DNA of 64,000 nt from Amyelois transitella (GCF_032362555.1 NC_083516.1:11123001-11187000); one strand, 5' to 3'. Shown: positions 35,601 through 47,259, counted from the first letter of the stretch. The notes: generated by a model not told the origin, from the letters alone. Made by a program: numbers and translations.

Positions 35601-37375
35601 ACGCCAGTTTCAGTCAAAAATATAAATACAGGATACCAGTTCTGTATTTATATATATTTATTAAACTAAAGATATAATCAAAGCTTTTAATTATCTCAAA
35701 TCATTGCTATACAGCAATCAATCTCCGGTTATAGTTTTATTACATTTTCGTACCAGTATACGTATTTATATCCACAGTTTAGTACTTAACTTTGTAAGAA
35801 AACTTGCAAAGTCTTTTAAATTATAATTCACGCTGTACTTATGTTATCCAATCATAAACTTTAGAATCAGCTTCTCGTAGCTGTGCACGTAGCTCCGCTA
35901 CGAGGTGTCTACGAGATTGCTACGACTTTTATTACTTCATTTATCGTTCATTTAAACTCACTAGTGTTAATAAGAAACATAAAGATTTTTATTACCTGTA
36001 CTTTTATGAGATTTTAATTAAAATAAAGATTGCAAGATAGGTTTTACTTCGACAAAATGTTTTAAGATTTTCTTTATTTACTACAAATTATCATGATAAA
36101 ATAGCCAAAAGTAAATGTCCCCTTCTAAAAGTTCTTACCGTTGCATTTTTTCTATTTAAAATTTGATTGTGTGTAAAATCCCAGTTTGTCTGACGGTAAG
36201 CAGGATGAGGTCCAGTTGTAAATAACCTAACTTGAAATTCAAGAAACGTAGAAGTACTAATGATTGCATTTCACAAAATAAAAGATTTGGTAAATCAAAA
36301 GAGAGATACGTTGGGTCTAGATACCGACTACATACGAGTATATCTAGAATATCTGTTATCAGCCAGTCTCTTCGTAATATACTAAAATAAAGCATTGAAA
36401 CGAAACCTCATTATACAAACTCTTTAACCAATTTGCGCATCCCGATGAATTGCTCTTTACAGGGTCTATTTACATTCAGGGGCTCAGTTCCGCCAAGTCA
36501 GCGCGCGTGCAGGTGGGTGTGGGTGGACCCTAGTTTGAACAGGTTCCCGCTGACCAATGAGATGGGAATTGTAATAAATGGGGCACTTTCGGGATTTAGA
36601 AGAGCGCAGTCATGGAGGGTATTCAGCTTTTGGTAACGCATTTTTTGGAACGCTTTATTGCTTATGGATTACAAAGCTACTTTTGTTTTTTTTTTATTTC
36701 TATTTATTTTAATTATCTGGTTGCTTATTAAGGTTTTGGTTTGAAAGCGTGTTTGATTTAGTCAGAATAAAGGAAATGAAAAAGAAAACACAAAAAGGAA
36801 TGACGATTCACCTTTAGTCAAAGATTTAATCTGTTTTCAAAGATCCTTCTTTGAATAATCTTTGAACGTACGTAAATTTACAAAATAATTGTAAGTAAAA
36901 AAACGGTTAAAATACTTTTTACAAAGTAATGCAAACAAAATCATTCCAAATTCTTTAAAATTAGGCTTGCTTGAATACGTTAGTAGATAATTTATACATG
37001 CTGGCAAAGAATTTAATATAAATAGAGCTGTAACATCGTAAAATTGAGACTGCCTTTCAGTGTTGTTTTTGTTGCAGTACGTATGGAGGTCGTTAAAATT
37101 TTCAGATGCAATTTCAACGGAAAAGTGAAAAAGAGAGCTCTTTCAAATATTGCGAATTTTTCGCAATATTTTATTGAAACTGGACATTGGTACGCTATTT
37201 TTATAATGATCTGCACTAACTGCAACTAGAAAGGCGAATGGTTATGCGAAAAAAAATCTTTACTAACGCTACTAGAACCTTCTTTTAAAAATGTAGGTTT
37301 TTTATAAAGACACGATTCTAATTTGCTTTCATTTGTAAACTATTTATTGTTCTAACTTATTTCATATTTCGACTA
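35601..37375. other. Non-coding DNA
   Basis: A short palindrome-rich patch at 35874-35932 repeats CGTAGC/GCTACG motifs (CTCGTAGCTGTGCACGTAGC, CTCCGCTACGAGG), reminiscent of a small inverted-repeat element. Nothing else is recognised. Confidence 0.4.
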
Positions 37376-37379
37376 TGCA

Positions 37380-37622
37380 TACATACAGTCATGTCTAATA
37401 TACCTTGCGGGGAAGACAGAGTCAACACTCTTAAAGAGATTGAAAAGCCACGCTCAGCTGCACGGCTTTATGATGGAATTAAGATTCAATGTGACAGGTT
37501 GGTAGCTCATCGCCTACAAGAGGAATCCCAAGTTTATAGACATATCTTCGTCGCTTTTTACGACATCTATAGGAAAGATATGAAGTGGTTCAATTCTATA
37601 CTGCCGGGAACCACACGGCAAA
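37380..37622 (-). repeat. Family A copy
   Basis: ACCTTGCGGGGAAGACAGAG to ACTGCCGGGAACCACACGGC, minus orientation, moderately diverged. Confidence 0.88.
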
Positions 37623-37829
37623 CATCAGCCACACGTAAGCCATCGTCTGGAAGTTTATGATAATTTGATAAAAAAGTACGAAATAAAAATTAAGCATGCA
37701 ATGGAAAGCCCATTAAAAGCCCATCAACCACAGCCTCAAGTCAAAAACACCGGTTACAATTTGGCGCTCGCTTCCGATTTTCGCTGTTTCAATTTGTGAC
37801 AGCCTCGAGCATATAGAATTACTGTTGTC

Positions 37830-38008
37830 CATCCATATAATCACGTCTATATATCTATCCGTTGCGGGGTAGACAGACCCAGTAACCTTGAAAGGCCACG
37901 TTCAGCTGTTTAGCCTAATGATAGCCCATCTCCTAAAAGAACAATCCCAAGCTTATAAGCCTATCGCTTAGTCGCCTTTTACGACAACCATGGGAAAGAG
38001 ATAGAGCA
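37830..38008 (-). repeat. Family A copy, shortened
   Basis: CATATAATCACGTCTATATA, GTTGCGGGGTAGACAGACCC and CGCCTTTTACGACAACCATG. It lacks the part between the GCTTAATG region and GCCCATCTCC. Confidence 0.85.
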
Positions 38009-38188
38009 CGGGCACAAATCTTCAGAAATATACCGTACAATACAGACCCGCCGCTCTTTGAACGGAAACTCTCCCTTTCCCGTGGGAGTTTTTATTTCTT
38101 TCTTTATTTTTCGATTCCTTTGACTTCCAATACCCGGTAATTTTAGGTGTACAGTGAGCCACACAGAGAGATATGCCACATTTGTAGC

Positions 38189-38564
38189 TGTTGCGTAAAC
38201 TAATGCTTGTTGATATAAATTAACACCCAAAATAGAAACAATGCCGACTAAAAGGAAGGGGTAGGTACTTACAGGTAATTTTTTGTGAATTTGGCTTGCT
38301 GTTAATCTTCTGTCCCCGGGGCACTGTTCCTTGTCTTAGAGGTGAATGAATTGAATAATTATCACACAGCAGTAATCACTTTTGGGTATTTTTGAGTATT
38401 TTTAATTTTGTTATGCGCGCGAGATTGCGTGACTTCGATCTTTCTTCGACTACTTTTTGGCGCGACCGCCCGGGAGGGGGTTGCAATCTTGACGTGTAGA
38501 TGTCACAGGAAGATACTAGATGGCGTTGTAGGTAAGGAAAAGGATTTTAGTCGGTTACCTAACA
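38189..38564 (-). repeat. 3' LTR of BEL/Pao element
   Basis: Same 376 bp as the 5' LTR. It is preceded in element orientation by the polypurine tract and followed by target duplication GTAGC. Confidence 0.95.
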
Positions 38565-38577
38565 TTTCCCCCCACCG
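38565..38577 (-). promoter_or_regulatory. Polypurine tract
   Basis: In element orientation GGTGGGGGGAAA lies directly against the 3' LTR, the priming site for plus-strand synthesis. Confidence 0.8.
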
Positions 38578-38824
38578 AAATCAACATTGATTTCAAAATG
38601 GATAAACACAGAATAAATAATGTTTTGAGTACAATACGAGAACTTACGAGATCAGTGTACCTGTTCGAGATAAAATAGGTATTATCTAGATACAGAATAT
38701 TTTAAGTGGACTGTATAAATGTGGATATAAATATACTATATATAACTATAAATATTATTTAACTTTATTACTTAACTATATATATATGTATGTATATTGA
38801 ATGAATTTGAAAATGATAATGTAT
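38578..38824 (-). other. 3' untranslated region of BEL/Pao element
   Basis: AT-rich DNA between the pol stop and the polypurine tract, with TATA repeats around 38740-38800. Confidence 0.5.
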
Positions 38825-41800
38825 CTATTCATCCTGCTCTTTTGGGAGAGGACTCAATTTAGTGACAGGGCGCTGCAGTCGCGAATTTTGCGTTCGAACG
38901 GTAACAACGCGAACCCTTCCATCAAGTCCGGGATGAATTTTTTCGACACGTCCTAGGCTCCATTGTTGGCATGGAATGTTGTCGTTATGGATCAAAACTA
39001 AGTCATCTACGGATAAGTTAGGTGTGTCAACTAGCCATTTTTGTCTTTGCTGCAATGTATGTAGGTATTCACCTTTCCACCGACGCCAAAAGTGCAGCGT
39101 GGCCTGCTGAATACATTGCCATCGCGTTAAGCGATTAAGAGACGTATTCGAGGAGTCGTAAGTAGGAGTCGACACTAATTGACGACCAACTAAAAAATGT
39201 CCTGGGGTCAAGACGTCGAATTCGTTGGGATCGTTTGACAAACTGCACAGAGGCCGCGAGTTTAAAATCGCTTCTATATTAGAAAATAAAGTGCACAGTT
39301 CTTCGAACGACAAAGCACGTGTACCAAGTACGCGTTTTAAATGATATTTAGCCGATTTAATTCCGGCTTCAAACATTCCGCCAAAATGACTTCCTGCCGG
39401 AGGATTATATTTCCACGTTACCTTCCTGACTGTAAACTTATCAGTTAGTTGATGTTGATTTTTATTGTAGAAGTCAAATAATTCATTGAAATGCTTGCCG
39501 GCAGCCACAAAATTTTTACCGTTATCGGAATAGACCGTATGCGGAAGGCCACGTCGACCCGTAAATCGGTCGAATGCAGCCAAGAAGCATTCAGTAGTTA
39601 ACGCAGAGACTACTTCGAGATGTACTGCTCGCGTTGAGTAACAAACAAAAAGACATAAATACGCCTTTGATATTTTTGCGTTACGTCGAGTTGACTCTTT
39701 AATGTAAAATGGACCTCCCATATCGACACCGACTGTGTGAAATGGGTATACATCTTGTAATCGGCATTTAGGTAAAGAACCCATCTTAGGTTGATTAATA
39801 GAGGGCCTATTTTTAAAGCATCTAATACATCTTGACAGACGAGACCGTATTATACACCTGGCAGCTACAATCCAATATCTTTGAGCTAGTATATTTTGAA
39901 GTGACCTAGGCCCAGTATGTAAATAGACAGTGTGATAATAGTCTATCAAAATATTAGTAAAGTGCGAATTTTTAGGCAAAATCAATGGGTGACGTTGAGT
40001 AAATGGCAAGTCTGCTTGTGAAAGTCTACCCCCCACCATGAGGAGACCACGGCTATCTATGAACGGGTCGAGTTTACGTAGACTTTGAGAGCATTGATTG
40101 CCTTTCTTTAAAGATTCAATGTCATGTTGAAAATGATTAAGTTGAACTATTTGAATAACTTTATCATGAGATTGATTTAATTCAGCGGTAAGCAAGGCAC
40201 CTTTTGATCTATTAAGGGAAGAAACTCTAGAATTATTTATGAATCTCAGACACCAAGCAAATACACGCAATAATCGATTAAAATTTGAAAATTTAAGAAT
40301 TATTGAGTAAAAATCCGTTTTTACGTTGGAACCTTCACTCAGCAATGTATAATTATGTTTGACAGGTTTGAGTTCTAATGGTTCACCTCTAAACTCATCA
40401 ATTGTCCGCACCGGCCATGTTTGTCGTGGTTCATACAACCAGTGTGGGCCACGGAGCCACTGATCCGCGATCTCAAGTAATTGCGCCGGGGTGGCACCGC
40501 GAGAGCACACATCGGCGGGATTATCAGTACCATTGACGTGATACCACTGCAGCTCATATGGATTTTCATTAATTTTAGTAACCCTGTTAGCAATAAAGGT
40601 TTTTAACTTGAATGCAGGCGTATTTATCCACGTCAGTGCCACCGAACTGTCGGTGAACGCTAACACCTCATCGATCTGCACGTCTTTAGACAACATAGCC
40701 ACCACATAGCATAGAACCTTTGACAATAAATGAGCAGCTATCAATTCAAGACGAGGGATTGATACTGTTTTTAAGGGCGAGACCTTAGATTTAGATAACA
40801 GTAAACTCACGTTCACATTCCCATGTGCATCCTGACTGCGAATATACACGGTGGCTGCGAATCCAGCCACTGAAGCATCACAAAAACCTACTACTTGAGC
40901 TACCGTATGGTGTTTGATAAAAAGATGCCGATTATGTCTCAATTTCGATAACAACGGTATTTGAGATGAAAAGGTTAACCATTCATCAAGTAAAGTCTTA
41001 GGGAGAGAATCATCCCATCCTAGTTGCGCGCACCATAGTTTTTGCATAAAATGCTTAGCAAGGAATGTGCATGGCGCAGCGAATCCCAAGGGATCAAATA
41101 GCTTAGCTATTTCAGAAAGCACCGATCGTTTCGTGACATTCGTTGTCATCTGTGTAGTACGGAAAGAAAATGCGTCTTCTTCCGGTAACCAATGTAAACC
41201 AAGGATTTTAATCGACAAGGTTTTACCATCATCAAATTGAACCGGGGGCTCGAGTTGATCGTTAGGCAGTTTATTGAGCACCTGAACGCTATTACTCGAC
41301 CATTTACGCAATTCAAATCCGCCCAATTTGAGTAATTCAACTAGCTCCTGCTGAAGTTTCAATGCTTCTTCTACATTATCTACTGACCAAAGGAAATCGT
41401 CGACATAAAACCCTTCGCGCAGAGCGCGGGCAGCGTCGGGAAAGCGACTGCCTTCGTCCGCAGCTAACTGTTGCAACGTACGGATCGCCAAAAACGGGCT
41501 ACTCACTACCCCGTACGTCACTGTGCACAGTTCGTACACCTTTATAGGTTCGCTGGGCGAATCACGCCACAGTATATGCTGAAATTTACGTTGAGATGTA
41601 TCAATCAATATACAACGGTACATCTTTGAAATGTCACCGCACAATGAAATTTCACGTAATCGAAAACGAATTAATAATTCCACAAGGTCAGCTTGCAGTT
41701 TTGGACCTGTGTATAAAACAGAATTTAAAGATTTATCGTTTGTAGTTGGACAGGAGGCGTCAAAAACTACACGAAGTTTTGTACTACTACTGTCAGGCTT

Positions 41801-44065
41801 GTGAACACAGTGGTGAGGGATTACGTACCCTGACTCCACTTGTGAGACGTCACCGACACAAACCATGTGACCGAGTGAAACGTACTCATCCATGAACTTT
41901 TTATACTCTCCTCGCAAAAGAGGCAAACGCGATAATTTTCGTTCTAAATTTTGATATCTTTTCAATGCAATTTGTTTCGAATCACCTAAATCAGCGTTTG
42001 GTTTAAACGGGTAACTCACCACGTATCGACCGGTACTATCCCGTTTATGTTCCTTAACAAACATATGTTCGGATATGACGTCTTCCGGGTTTTTAGGTAA
42101 GTCACAAGCTAAAGTTTCAGTCTCCCAAAAAGATTGAATTAAGTCATGAACCTCTGCTGAACTAGTAAACATGCAAGTCGACACATTTTGAGTATTATTA
42201 TTTAATGTCATCTGACCGGTAATCACGTAACCAAACACACTACTTAACGCCAAAGGTAATCCCTGTCGTGACGGATGATATTTACCACCGTCATAAATTA
42301 ATGGAAATACGTCACTGCCGAGCAGCATATCGATGCGGCTCGGGTAATAAAAGGTAGGGTCAGCTAACACCAAATGTTTATATTCGAATTTTAATTCTTC
42401 CGACAAATCGACCGATGGCATATCACCAGAAATTTTTGGAATTACTACCGTTTTAATATTGAAAATGGGGTTGTTGGATATGGTTGGTTTGATTTGACAT
42501 AAAACCACACCTTGATCACGAACAGCTGTTCCTCCTAAACCCAACAACTGAGTGTTGCACTTTTGACGCGAAAGTCCTAAACGTTGTGCACAATCATTTG
42601 TCATAAAACTGGTTTGAGAACCACTGTCGATCACTACACGTACGGGCTGATATTTGCCTAAAACATCAGATACATGAACAACCGCAGTACCTAAAATTAC
42701 TGTGGACCCAGTAGAACACGTCAATGAAACTTGAGTCCCATGATTATTGTTAACATTATCATAACAAGAACGATCACTATCCGTACTCACTAAATTCATT
42801 TTAGAATCAACATGTAACGTGTGATGATGTTTACTTTTGCATACCGTACACGTTATCTTTGACGGACACTCGCTAAGCGCGTGACCTTGACGGAGACAGT
42901 TCTCGCACAAGCGGAGTTCCTTTATTTTGTTTACTCGTTGCACCGGTGTCAACGCAATGTATTCGTAACATTTATAAATTGAATGAAAAGGTTTATTGCA
43001 ATACAAACAGCCTTTGTTTGTAGGCTCAGCCTTAACAGTGGCCGCATTACTAGCCAAACACGTTTTTGTATTGATATTTTTCGTGTTAGGTTTACCACTA
43101 GATTTATTTGAAAACGAAGACATAGACAACTTACTAACACCGGGCTTAAAGGAACTTGTACTTGTTGACATTTCTAACATACGGGTTTGATTGTTGACAA
43201 AATCGATTAATGTTCTAATAATAGGTATTTCCTTAGAATCAATTTTTTGTTCGAATTCACGTCTAGAAACCGGGTCTAAATTACGAAGTCCGATATAACA
43301 TAGAATAAATCCCGCTAAATCATTTATTTTCAACAATTCAAGGGCCTGAACACACTCCTGAAATGTTTCTAAAAATGAATTTAATCCGTTTACAGACTCA
43401 TTAGGCAACGGCTTAAACGCAAACAACTTATCCAAATAACGCGTGGCTATAGCACGTTTGTTTTCGTACCTGTCACATAGACTTGTCCACACGATGGTAT
43501 AATTATCATTCGATACAGGCAAACCTTTAACGATTTGAAGCGCAGGTCCGCTGACTACTGACAATAGATAATAGAATTTTTCGATATCGCCTATCGCAGT
43601 ATTTGTATGGATCAAACTCGAAAATGTATCACGAAATGTAACCCAATTCTCTAATTTTCCATCAAAATGCACTAACTCGATTTTAGGTAAACGAGGCTGG
43701 GCGCCGCGTTCCGATCCGTTTTTTATTTCACTATGTTTCGACGATTTTGAGCACGATTCATCAAACTTTTGAAGTGTTCGTTTTATCTCGAAATAAAGAT
43801 CATCGAAAGCATGTACTTCTTGATCAGAAATAATATAATTCGGGTCACGTTTCAATTGCAACGCGGTAATTTCATCGACAATTTTTTCAAATATCTCACG
43901 CGTGGACTCGAGGTCAGTGACCCGCACGGACAATTTGCTAAGTTCGAAACTATTGTTCTCTACACTTTTAGCTACATCATAATATTGTTGAACACGCCTA
44001 AAATATCGTTCTTTTCGACTAATAAGTGTATTAATTTTTATTTCAAGTTCCGACAACGGAGCCAT
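38825..44065 (-). CDS. BEL/Pao gag-pol polyprotein, intact
   Basis: 1746-residue single ORF starting MAPLSELEIKINTLISRKE. Order of domains with approximate residues: Gag (DUF1759-like, LVHFDGKLENWVTFRDTF near 130-150); three Cys-rich clusters (CLYCNKPFHSIYKC near 351, CENCLRQGHALSEC near 383, CTVCKSKHHH near 404); retropepsin-like aspartic protease (VVIDSGSQTSF near 478); reverse transcriptase of Pao type with catalytic YVDD near 887; RNase H (FCDAS near 1058, FTDSS near 1137); integrase zinc-binding H2C2 (1358-1415); integrase core with the D,D,E triad in GVDMGG (1449), YSDNGKNF (1512) and FEAGIKS (1565); C-terminal DUF5641-like region. All catalytic motifs are present and there is no frameshift. 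No envelope-like gene is seen. It is transcribed opposite to genes B and C. Confidence 0.96.
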   Translation of the reverse strand: MAPLSELEIKINTLISRKERYFRRVQQYYDVAKSVENNSFELSKLSVRVTDLESTREIFEKIVDEITALQLKRDPNYIISDQEVHAFDDLYFEIKRTLQKFDESCSKSSKHSEIKNGSERGAQPRLPKIELVHFDGKLENWVTFRDTFSSLIHTNTAIGDIEKFYYLLSVVSGPALQIVKGLPVSNDNYTIVWTSLCDRYENKRAIATRYLDKLFAFKPLPNESVNGLNSFLETFQECVQALELLKINDLAGFILCYIGLRNLDPVSRREFEQKIDSKEIPIIRTLIDFVNNQTRMLEMSTSTSSFKPGVSKLSMSSFSNKSSGKPNTKNINTKTCLASNAATVKAEPTNKGCLYCNKPFHSIYKCYEYIALTPVQRVNKIKELRLCENCLRQGHALSECPSKITCTVCKSKHHHTLHVDSKMNLVSTDSDRSCYDNVNNNHGTQVSLTCSTGSTVILGTAVVHVSDVLGKYQPVRVVIDSGSQTSFMTNDCAQRLGLSRQKCNTQLLGLGGTAVRDQGVVLCQIKPTISNNPIFNIKTVVIPKISGDMPSVDLSEELKFEYKHLVLADPTFYYPSRIDMLLGSDVFPLIYDGGKYHPSRQGLPLALSSVFGYVITGQMTLNNNTQNVSTCMFTSSAEVHDLIQSFWETETLACDLPKNPEDVISEHMFVKEHKRDSTGRYVVSYPFKPNADLGDSKQIALKRYQNLERKLSRLPLLRGEYKKFMDEYVSLGHMVCVGDVSQVESGYVIPHHCVHKPDSSSTKLRVVFDASCPTTNDKSLNSVLYTGPKLQADLVELLIRFRLREISLCGDISKMYRCILIDTSQRKFQHILWRDSPSEPIKVYELCTVTYGVVSSPFLAIRTLQQLAADEGSRFPDAARALREGFYVDDFLWSVDNVEEALKLQQELVELLKLGGFELRKWSSNSVQVLNKLPNDQLEPPVQFDDGKTLSIKILGLHWLPEEDAFSFRTTQMTTNVTKRSVLSEIAKLFDPLGFAAPCTFLAKHFMQKLWCAQLGWDDSLPKTLLDEWLTFSSQIPLLSKLRHNRHLFIKHHTVAQVVGFCDASVAGFAATVYIRSQDAHGNVNVSLLLSKSKVSPLKTVSIPRLELIAAHLLSKVLCYVVAMLSKDVQIDEVLAFTDSSVALTWINTPAFKLKTFIANRVTKINENPYELQWYHVNGTDNPADVCSRGATPAQLLEIADQWLRGPHWLYEPRQTWPVRTIDEFRGEPLELKPVKHNYTLLSEGSNVKTDFYSIILKFSNFNRLLRVFAWCLRFINNSRVSSLNRSKGALLTAELNQSHDKVIQIVQLNHFQHDIESLKKGNQCSQSLRKLDPFIDSRGLLMVGGRLSQADLPFTQRHPLILPKNSHFTNILIDYYHTVYLHTGPRSLQNILAQRYWIVAARCIIRSRLSRCIRCFKNRPSINQPKMGSLPKCRLQDVYPFHTVGVDMGGPFYIKESTRRNAKISKAYLCLFVCYSTRAVHLEVVSALTTECFLAAFDRFTGRRGLPHTVYSDNGKNFVAAGKHFNELFDFYNKNQHQLTDKFTVRKVTWKYNPPAGSHFGGMFEAGIKSAKYHLKRVLGTRALSFEELCTLFSNIEAILNSRPLCSLSNDPNEFDVLTPGHFLVGRQLVSTPTYDSSNTSLNRLTRWQCIQQATLHFWRRWKGEYLHTLQQRQKWLVDTPNLSVDDLVLIHNDNIPCQQWSLGRVEKIHPGLDGRVRVVTVRTQNSRLQRPVTKLSPLPKEQDE

Positions 44066-44348
44066 TTTGAATTACGAACGAAAATGGTAGGTAGGTATAA
44101 CGCGTGCCGCAACACAAAAATACACTAAATTGAGTCGTAAAGATATTAAATATGATAGAAATAGATAAGTATAGATGTATTACTACGTATATAACTATAA
44201 TATTGCAACAAATAGAACTATTGAATGAATATTTGTGCAAAATATGAGTTGAATAAAACGTAAGTAGGTACCTACAAGGCGTAGGCTAACAAGTGAAATA
44301 ATGTGTATTTATCTATTTTGATACCCTGTTGAAACGCCAATTACATAC
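44066..44348 (-). other. 5' leader of BEL/Pao element
   Basis: About 280 bp between the PBS candidate and the gag start; non-coding, expected to hold packaging signals, none recognisable. Confidence 0.5.
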
Positions 44349-44362
44349 GGCTCGAAGAACCA
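44349..44362 (-). promoter_or_regulatory. Primer-binding-site candidate
   Basis: In element orientation TGGTTCTTCGAGCC begins 5 nt inside the 5' LTR, as expected for pairing with a tRNA 3' end (...GAACCA). The tRNA species is not identified. Confidence 0.6.
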
Positions 44363-44367
44363 AATTA

Positions 44368-44743
44368 TGTTGCGTAAACTAATGCTTGTTGATATAAATT
44401 AACACCCAAAATAGAAACAATGCCGACTAAAAGGAAGGGGTAGGTACTTACAGGTAATTTTTTGTGAATTTGGCTTGCTGTTAATCTTCTGTCCCCGGGG
44501 CACTGTTCCTTGTCTTAGAGGTGAATGAATTGAATAATTATCACACAGCAGTAATCACTTTTGGGTATTTTTGAGTATTTTTAATTTTGTTATGCGCGCG
44601 AGATTGCGTGACTTCGATCTTTCTTCGACTACTTTTTGGCGCGACCGCCCGGGAGGGGGTTGCAATCTTGACGTGTAGATGTCACAGGAAGATACTAGAT
44701 GGCGTTGTAGGTAAGGAAAAGGATTTTAGTCGGTTACCTAACA
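44368..44743 (-). repeat. 5' LTR of BEL/Pao element
   Basis: In element orientation it starts TGTTAGGTAACCGACT and ends TTTACGCAACA. It matches 38189-38564 without visible difference. Confidence 0.95.
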
Positions 44744-44748
44744 GTAGC

Positions 44749-45355
44749 AAAGATCTACCGAAGCTGGTTATATTTCGCTGTGGCCCTTTGTACGTTATCG
44801 GTCAGCCAGTGACTCGAGTTTTTAAAATAAAAAATATTTTGTTTTACGGCTCTAAACATTTATAATTCAGTATTTCATTTTGTTTTTGAAACCCAAGTCA
44901 TCCCCGGCCATTTGTCAGCACAATATTAATCCGCGCAGCTTCTCGTCAAAGAGGCATGATAAACAGAAATACACGACCTCATTCCGTCGGTATTAATCTG
45001 ATACAGTTGAGACTTTAATCTCTTTTTGTACATTTTCGGTTAATGAGAATACTCGTGAATAAATTAATTGAAATAAAATCTATTTTGCTGACAAGTTTTT
45101 TTTTAACATAGGTGAGGTCACTTTTTAGTATAGATAAATTGTGGTAGATTATACAACTCTCATCGGGCGCAAGTTGTTATAATTAATAAAAGAAAAGGAA
45201 TTTGGGATTCCTAATAAATGGCTAGGGGCTAGCAACTTGTTACTAACACTGTATACTAACTGGTTCAAAATTCTACTCTATAATACTCGTATATGTTGCC
45301 CCTGTTAGAGAAAATATGTGATTTTTGTATGTTTTATATTATTTTTTGGGAAGTA
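44749..45355. other. Non-coding DNA right of the BEL element
   Basis: No gene; only a family-A-like scrap near 45215-45245 (GGCTAGGGGCTAGCAACTTG). Confidence 0.35.
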
Positions 45356-45583
45356 TTAGACGAACGTACCTTAATCAGAAACGTCCTGCAAAATGATCAA
45401 GGCATGTGCACCCTAATCGAGAAGCTTGCATAAAAAGATTTATGAATGTGGATGAAGCCAAAGCAGTATGCAGGTATCGCGGCAAGTTAAAAGATTTTGA
45501 TCTAAAATAATGTTGTTATGTACATGAGTTGTTAAATAAATAAATGTAGTTTCTGACTACCCCTCCGGGAAAGAGGCGTGGTA
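45356..45583 (+). repeat. LINE tail with internal insertion
   Basis: AGACGAACGTACCTTAATCA, CGAGAAGCTTGCATAAAAAG, GAATGTGGATGAAGCCAAAG and GCAGGTATCGCGGCAAG. After about 55 bp of unrelated AT-rich DNA it resumes at CTACCCCTCCGGGAAAGAGG. Confidence 0.8.
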
Positions 45584-46239
45584 AAGCCGTTACACATAAG
45601 GTACAACAAAATGGTCCAGCTCGTGATGTTTTTGTTATATAAAATGAACTTTATGATGTGTAGAAATAAGGAAATACCCAATATGTTCCCATATAGGCCG
45701 CCCTGCGTACATTTAAGACATAAATTCTTACCCCCAATGAGGGTTTAATTTCCGTAACTATTTTCAAGGGCCGAAATATAAGCTGGGTAATGTTTCCGAA
45801 CGGAAATTACGCGAAAACTATGTATATTCGGCGGCTTCAACTACAAAAAAAAACAGTAAACAATATTTTAAGCCTAGTAAAAGTAGTTAAGCTTCTCTTT
45901 AGAAGAAAAAAAGAGAAGCAAAAAAGAATTTGGGTTAACAAGTTCCGAAGCAAATTTCTTTGGAAAATATACACAATCTGGAAATTCGATCAAATTTGTT
46001 CCAATCACGATGTTCCAACACGATTCTCTCATTACAGAAATAGCAGTGTTCGTTCTCAGCTTATCGGCGGAACGACGGATGTTTAATTTATTGTACAAAT
46101 ATAATATATTTACTCTCCTCCAATGTAGACAGAAGGCGATATGATTTTCCTTATAAAAAAACGGTAAGCGAAACTTATTGTATGGCACCAATATCCAATT
46201 AAAGAAAAACTTATCATATTTTTTTCAAATTTTGACATT
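45584..46239. other. Non-coding DNA
   Basis: Overlapping open frames on both strands (45790-46191) have no recognisable domain; not called as genes. Confidence 0.35.
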
Positions 46240-46350
46240 TAATCACGTCTTATCCCTTACGAGGAAGATAGAGCTAAAAACCTCGAAAAGATCAATAGAC
46301 CACATTAAATTGAGATTCAAATAGTGACAGGTCGCTAGTCCATCGCCATT
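46240..46350 (-). repeat. Degraded family A copy
   Basis: AATCACGTCTTATCCCTTAC, AATTGAGATTCAAATAGTGA and CAGGTCGCTAGTCCATCGCC. Confidence 0.75.
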
Positions 46351-46374
46351 ATTTTTTTTAGCCATGAGATGTGT

Positions 46375-46495
46375 TACTAAAGGTTAAGTTGCGAATATCC
46401 TAAACCGACGTGCTTTCATAAAAGATTATGACAAGTTGAAAGATATAGCCGCTGCCTACCCCTCTTGAAAAATATGAGATCACATTTATATAGAG
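46375..46495 (+). repeat. Degraded LINE tail
   Basis: CCTAAACCGACGTGCTTTCA, GACAAGTTGAAAGATATAGC and CTGCCTACCCCTCTTGAAAA follow the LINE order. Confidence 0.6.
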
Positions 46496-47081
46496 GCCGG
46501 GACGAAAGTTGAACATCTGGGAAAAAGATTTTTTATTTGAAAAATTGCTACTGCGCATCTTGAAAGTGTCAAGTTCTAGGGTCTACTTATTGGCCGAGAT
46601 TTATACTGTAATTAAAAAAAATACTTATAACAATAATTGATGCCTCTGTCATTGTTATATATTCTTTGCTTTTGTCTATATTGTATCTTATCTTAGAAGT
46701 AACTCGATTTATAAATATTTCTTATAAACAAAATGATCCTTTTGAATTGTACGGGGTTCTTCAGCTATATCAATGAAAAATGTAAGCTTTCTCTCGTAGT
46801 GACGGATACATGTATCTCCGACCTGAGCAATGAACAACATTCAACGTATGAGGTTCCATTTATCTTATCACGCGACCTGAGAGCGATTCAGTTATATTTG
46901 TTTATTTTAACTGAAATTTATTGAGCCCTCAAGCAAAAGCGACCAACTTTTTAAGTCATAAAAAAAAAGAATCAGATGTATCGTGTTTAAAACTATATAG
47001 TGCACTGGCCGCTAACAAAAAAAGTTTTATTTCTTAAGAGTACTTTCGTCATTTGGTCAATTTTCACACAATGATTTGAGA

Positions 47082-47248
47082 CTGACAAAGGGTCAGGTCA
47101 AGAGTAAGTACCTGAAACCGCCGAGCTTGCATGAAGAGAGTTATGAATGTATATGACGCGAAGGAAGTATGCAGAGATCGTTGCAAGTGGAAAGATGTAG
47201 TCTCTGCCTACCCCTCCGGGAAAGAGGCGTGATTTTATGTATGTATGT
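47082..47248 (+). mobile_element. 5'-truncated LINE tail with 11-bp target duplication
   Basis: GGGTCAGGTCAAGAGTAAG, CGCCGAGCTTGCATGAAGAG, CCTACCCCTCCGGGAAAGAG and a TATGTATG tail. It is bounded by ATGATTTGAGA at 47071-47081 and 47249-47259. Confidence 0.9.
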
Positions 47249-47259
47249 ATGATTTGAGA

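Larger units (their letters stand above)
38189..44743 (-). mobile_element. Complete BEL/Pao LTR retrotransposon
   Basis: 6555-bp element: LTRs 38189-38564 and 44368-44743 (376 bp, TG...CA, identical as far as I can read), flanked by 5-bp target duplications GTAGC (38184-38188 and 44744-44748). Coding is on the minus strand, so the right LTR is the 5' LTR. Between the LTRs lie a primer-binding-site candidate, a single gag-pol ORF and a polypurine tract. Identical LTRs and an open reading frame indicate a very recent insertion that could still be active. Confidence 0.96.

Noticed and set aside
37391..37660. 89-codon plus-strand frame (also 48469-48762 and 52890-53192)
   Set aside because: These frames lie in antisense family A repeats.
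38408..38590. 60-codon frame in the left LTR and its 92-codon counterpart at 44587-44865
   Set aside because: Both lie in LTR sequence on the strand opposite to the element's genes; present only because the LTRs are identical.
45790..46191. Opposed open frames of about 100 codons on both strands
   Set aside because: No domain, composition typical of AT-rich non-coding DNA, no splice or start context.
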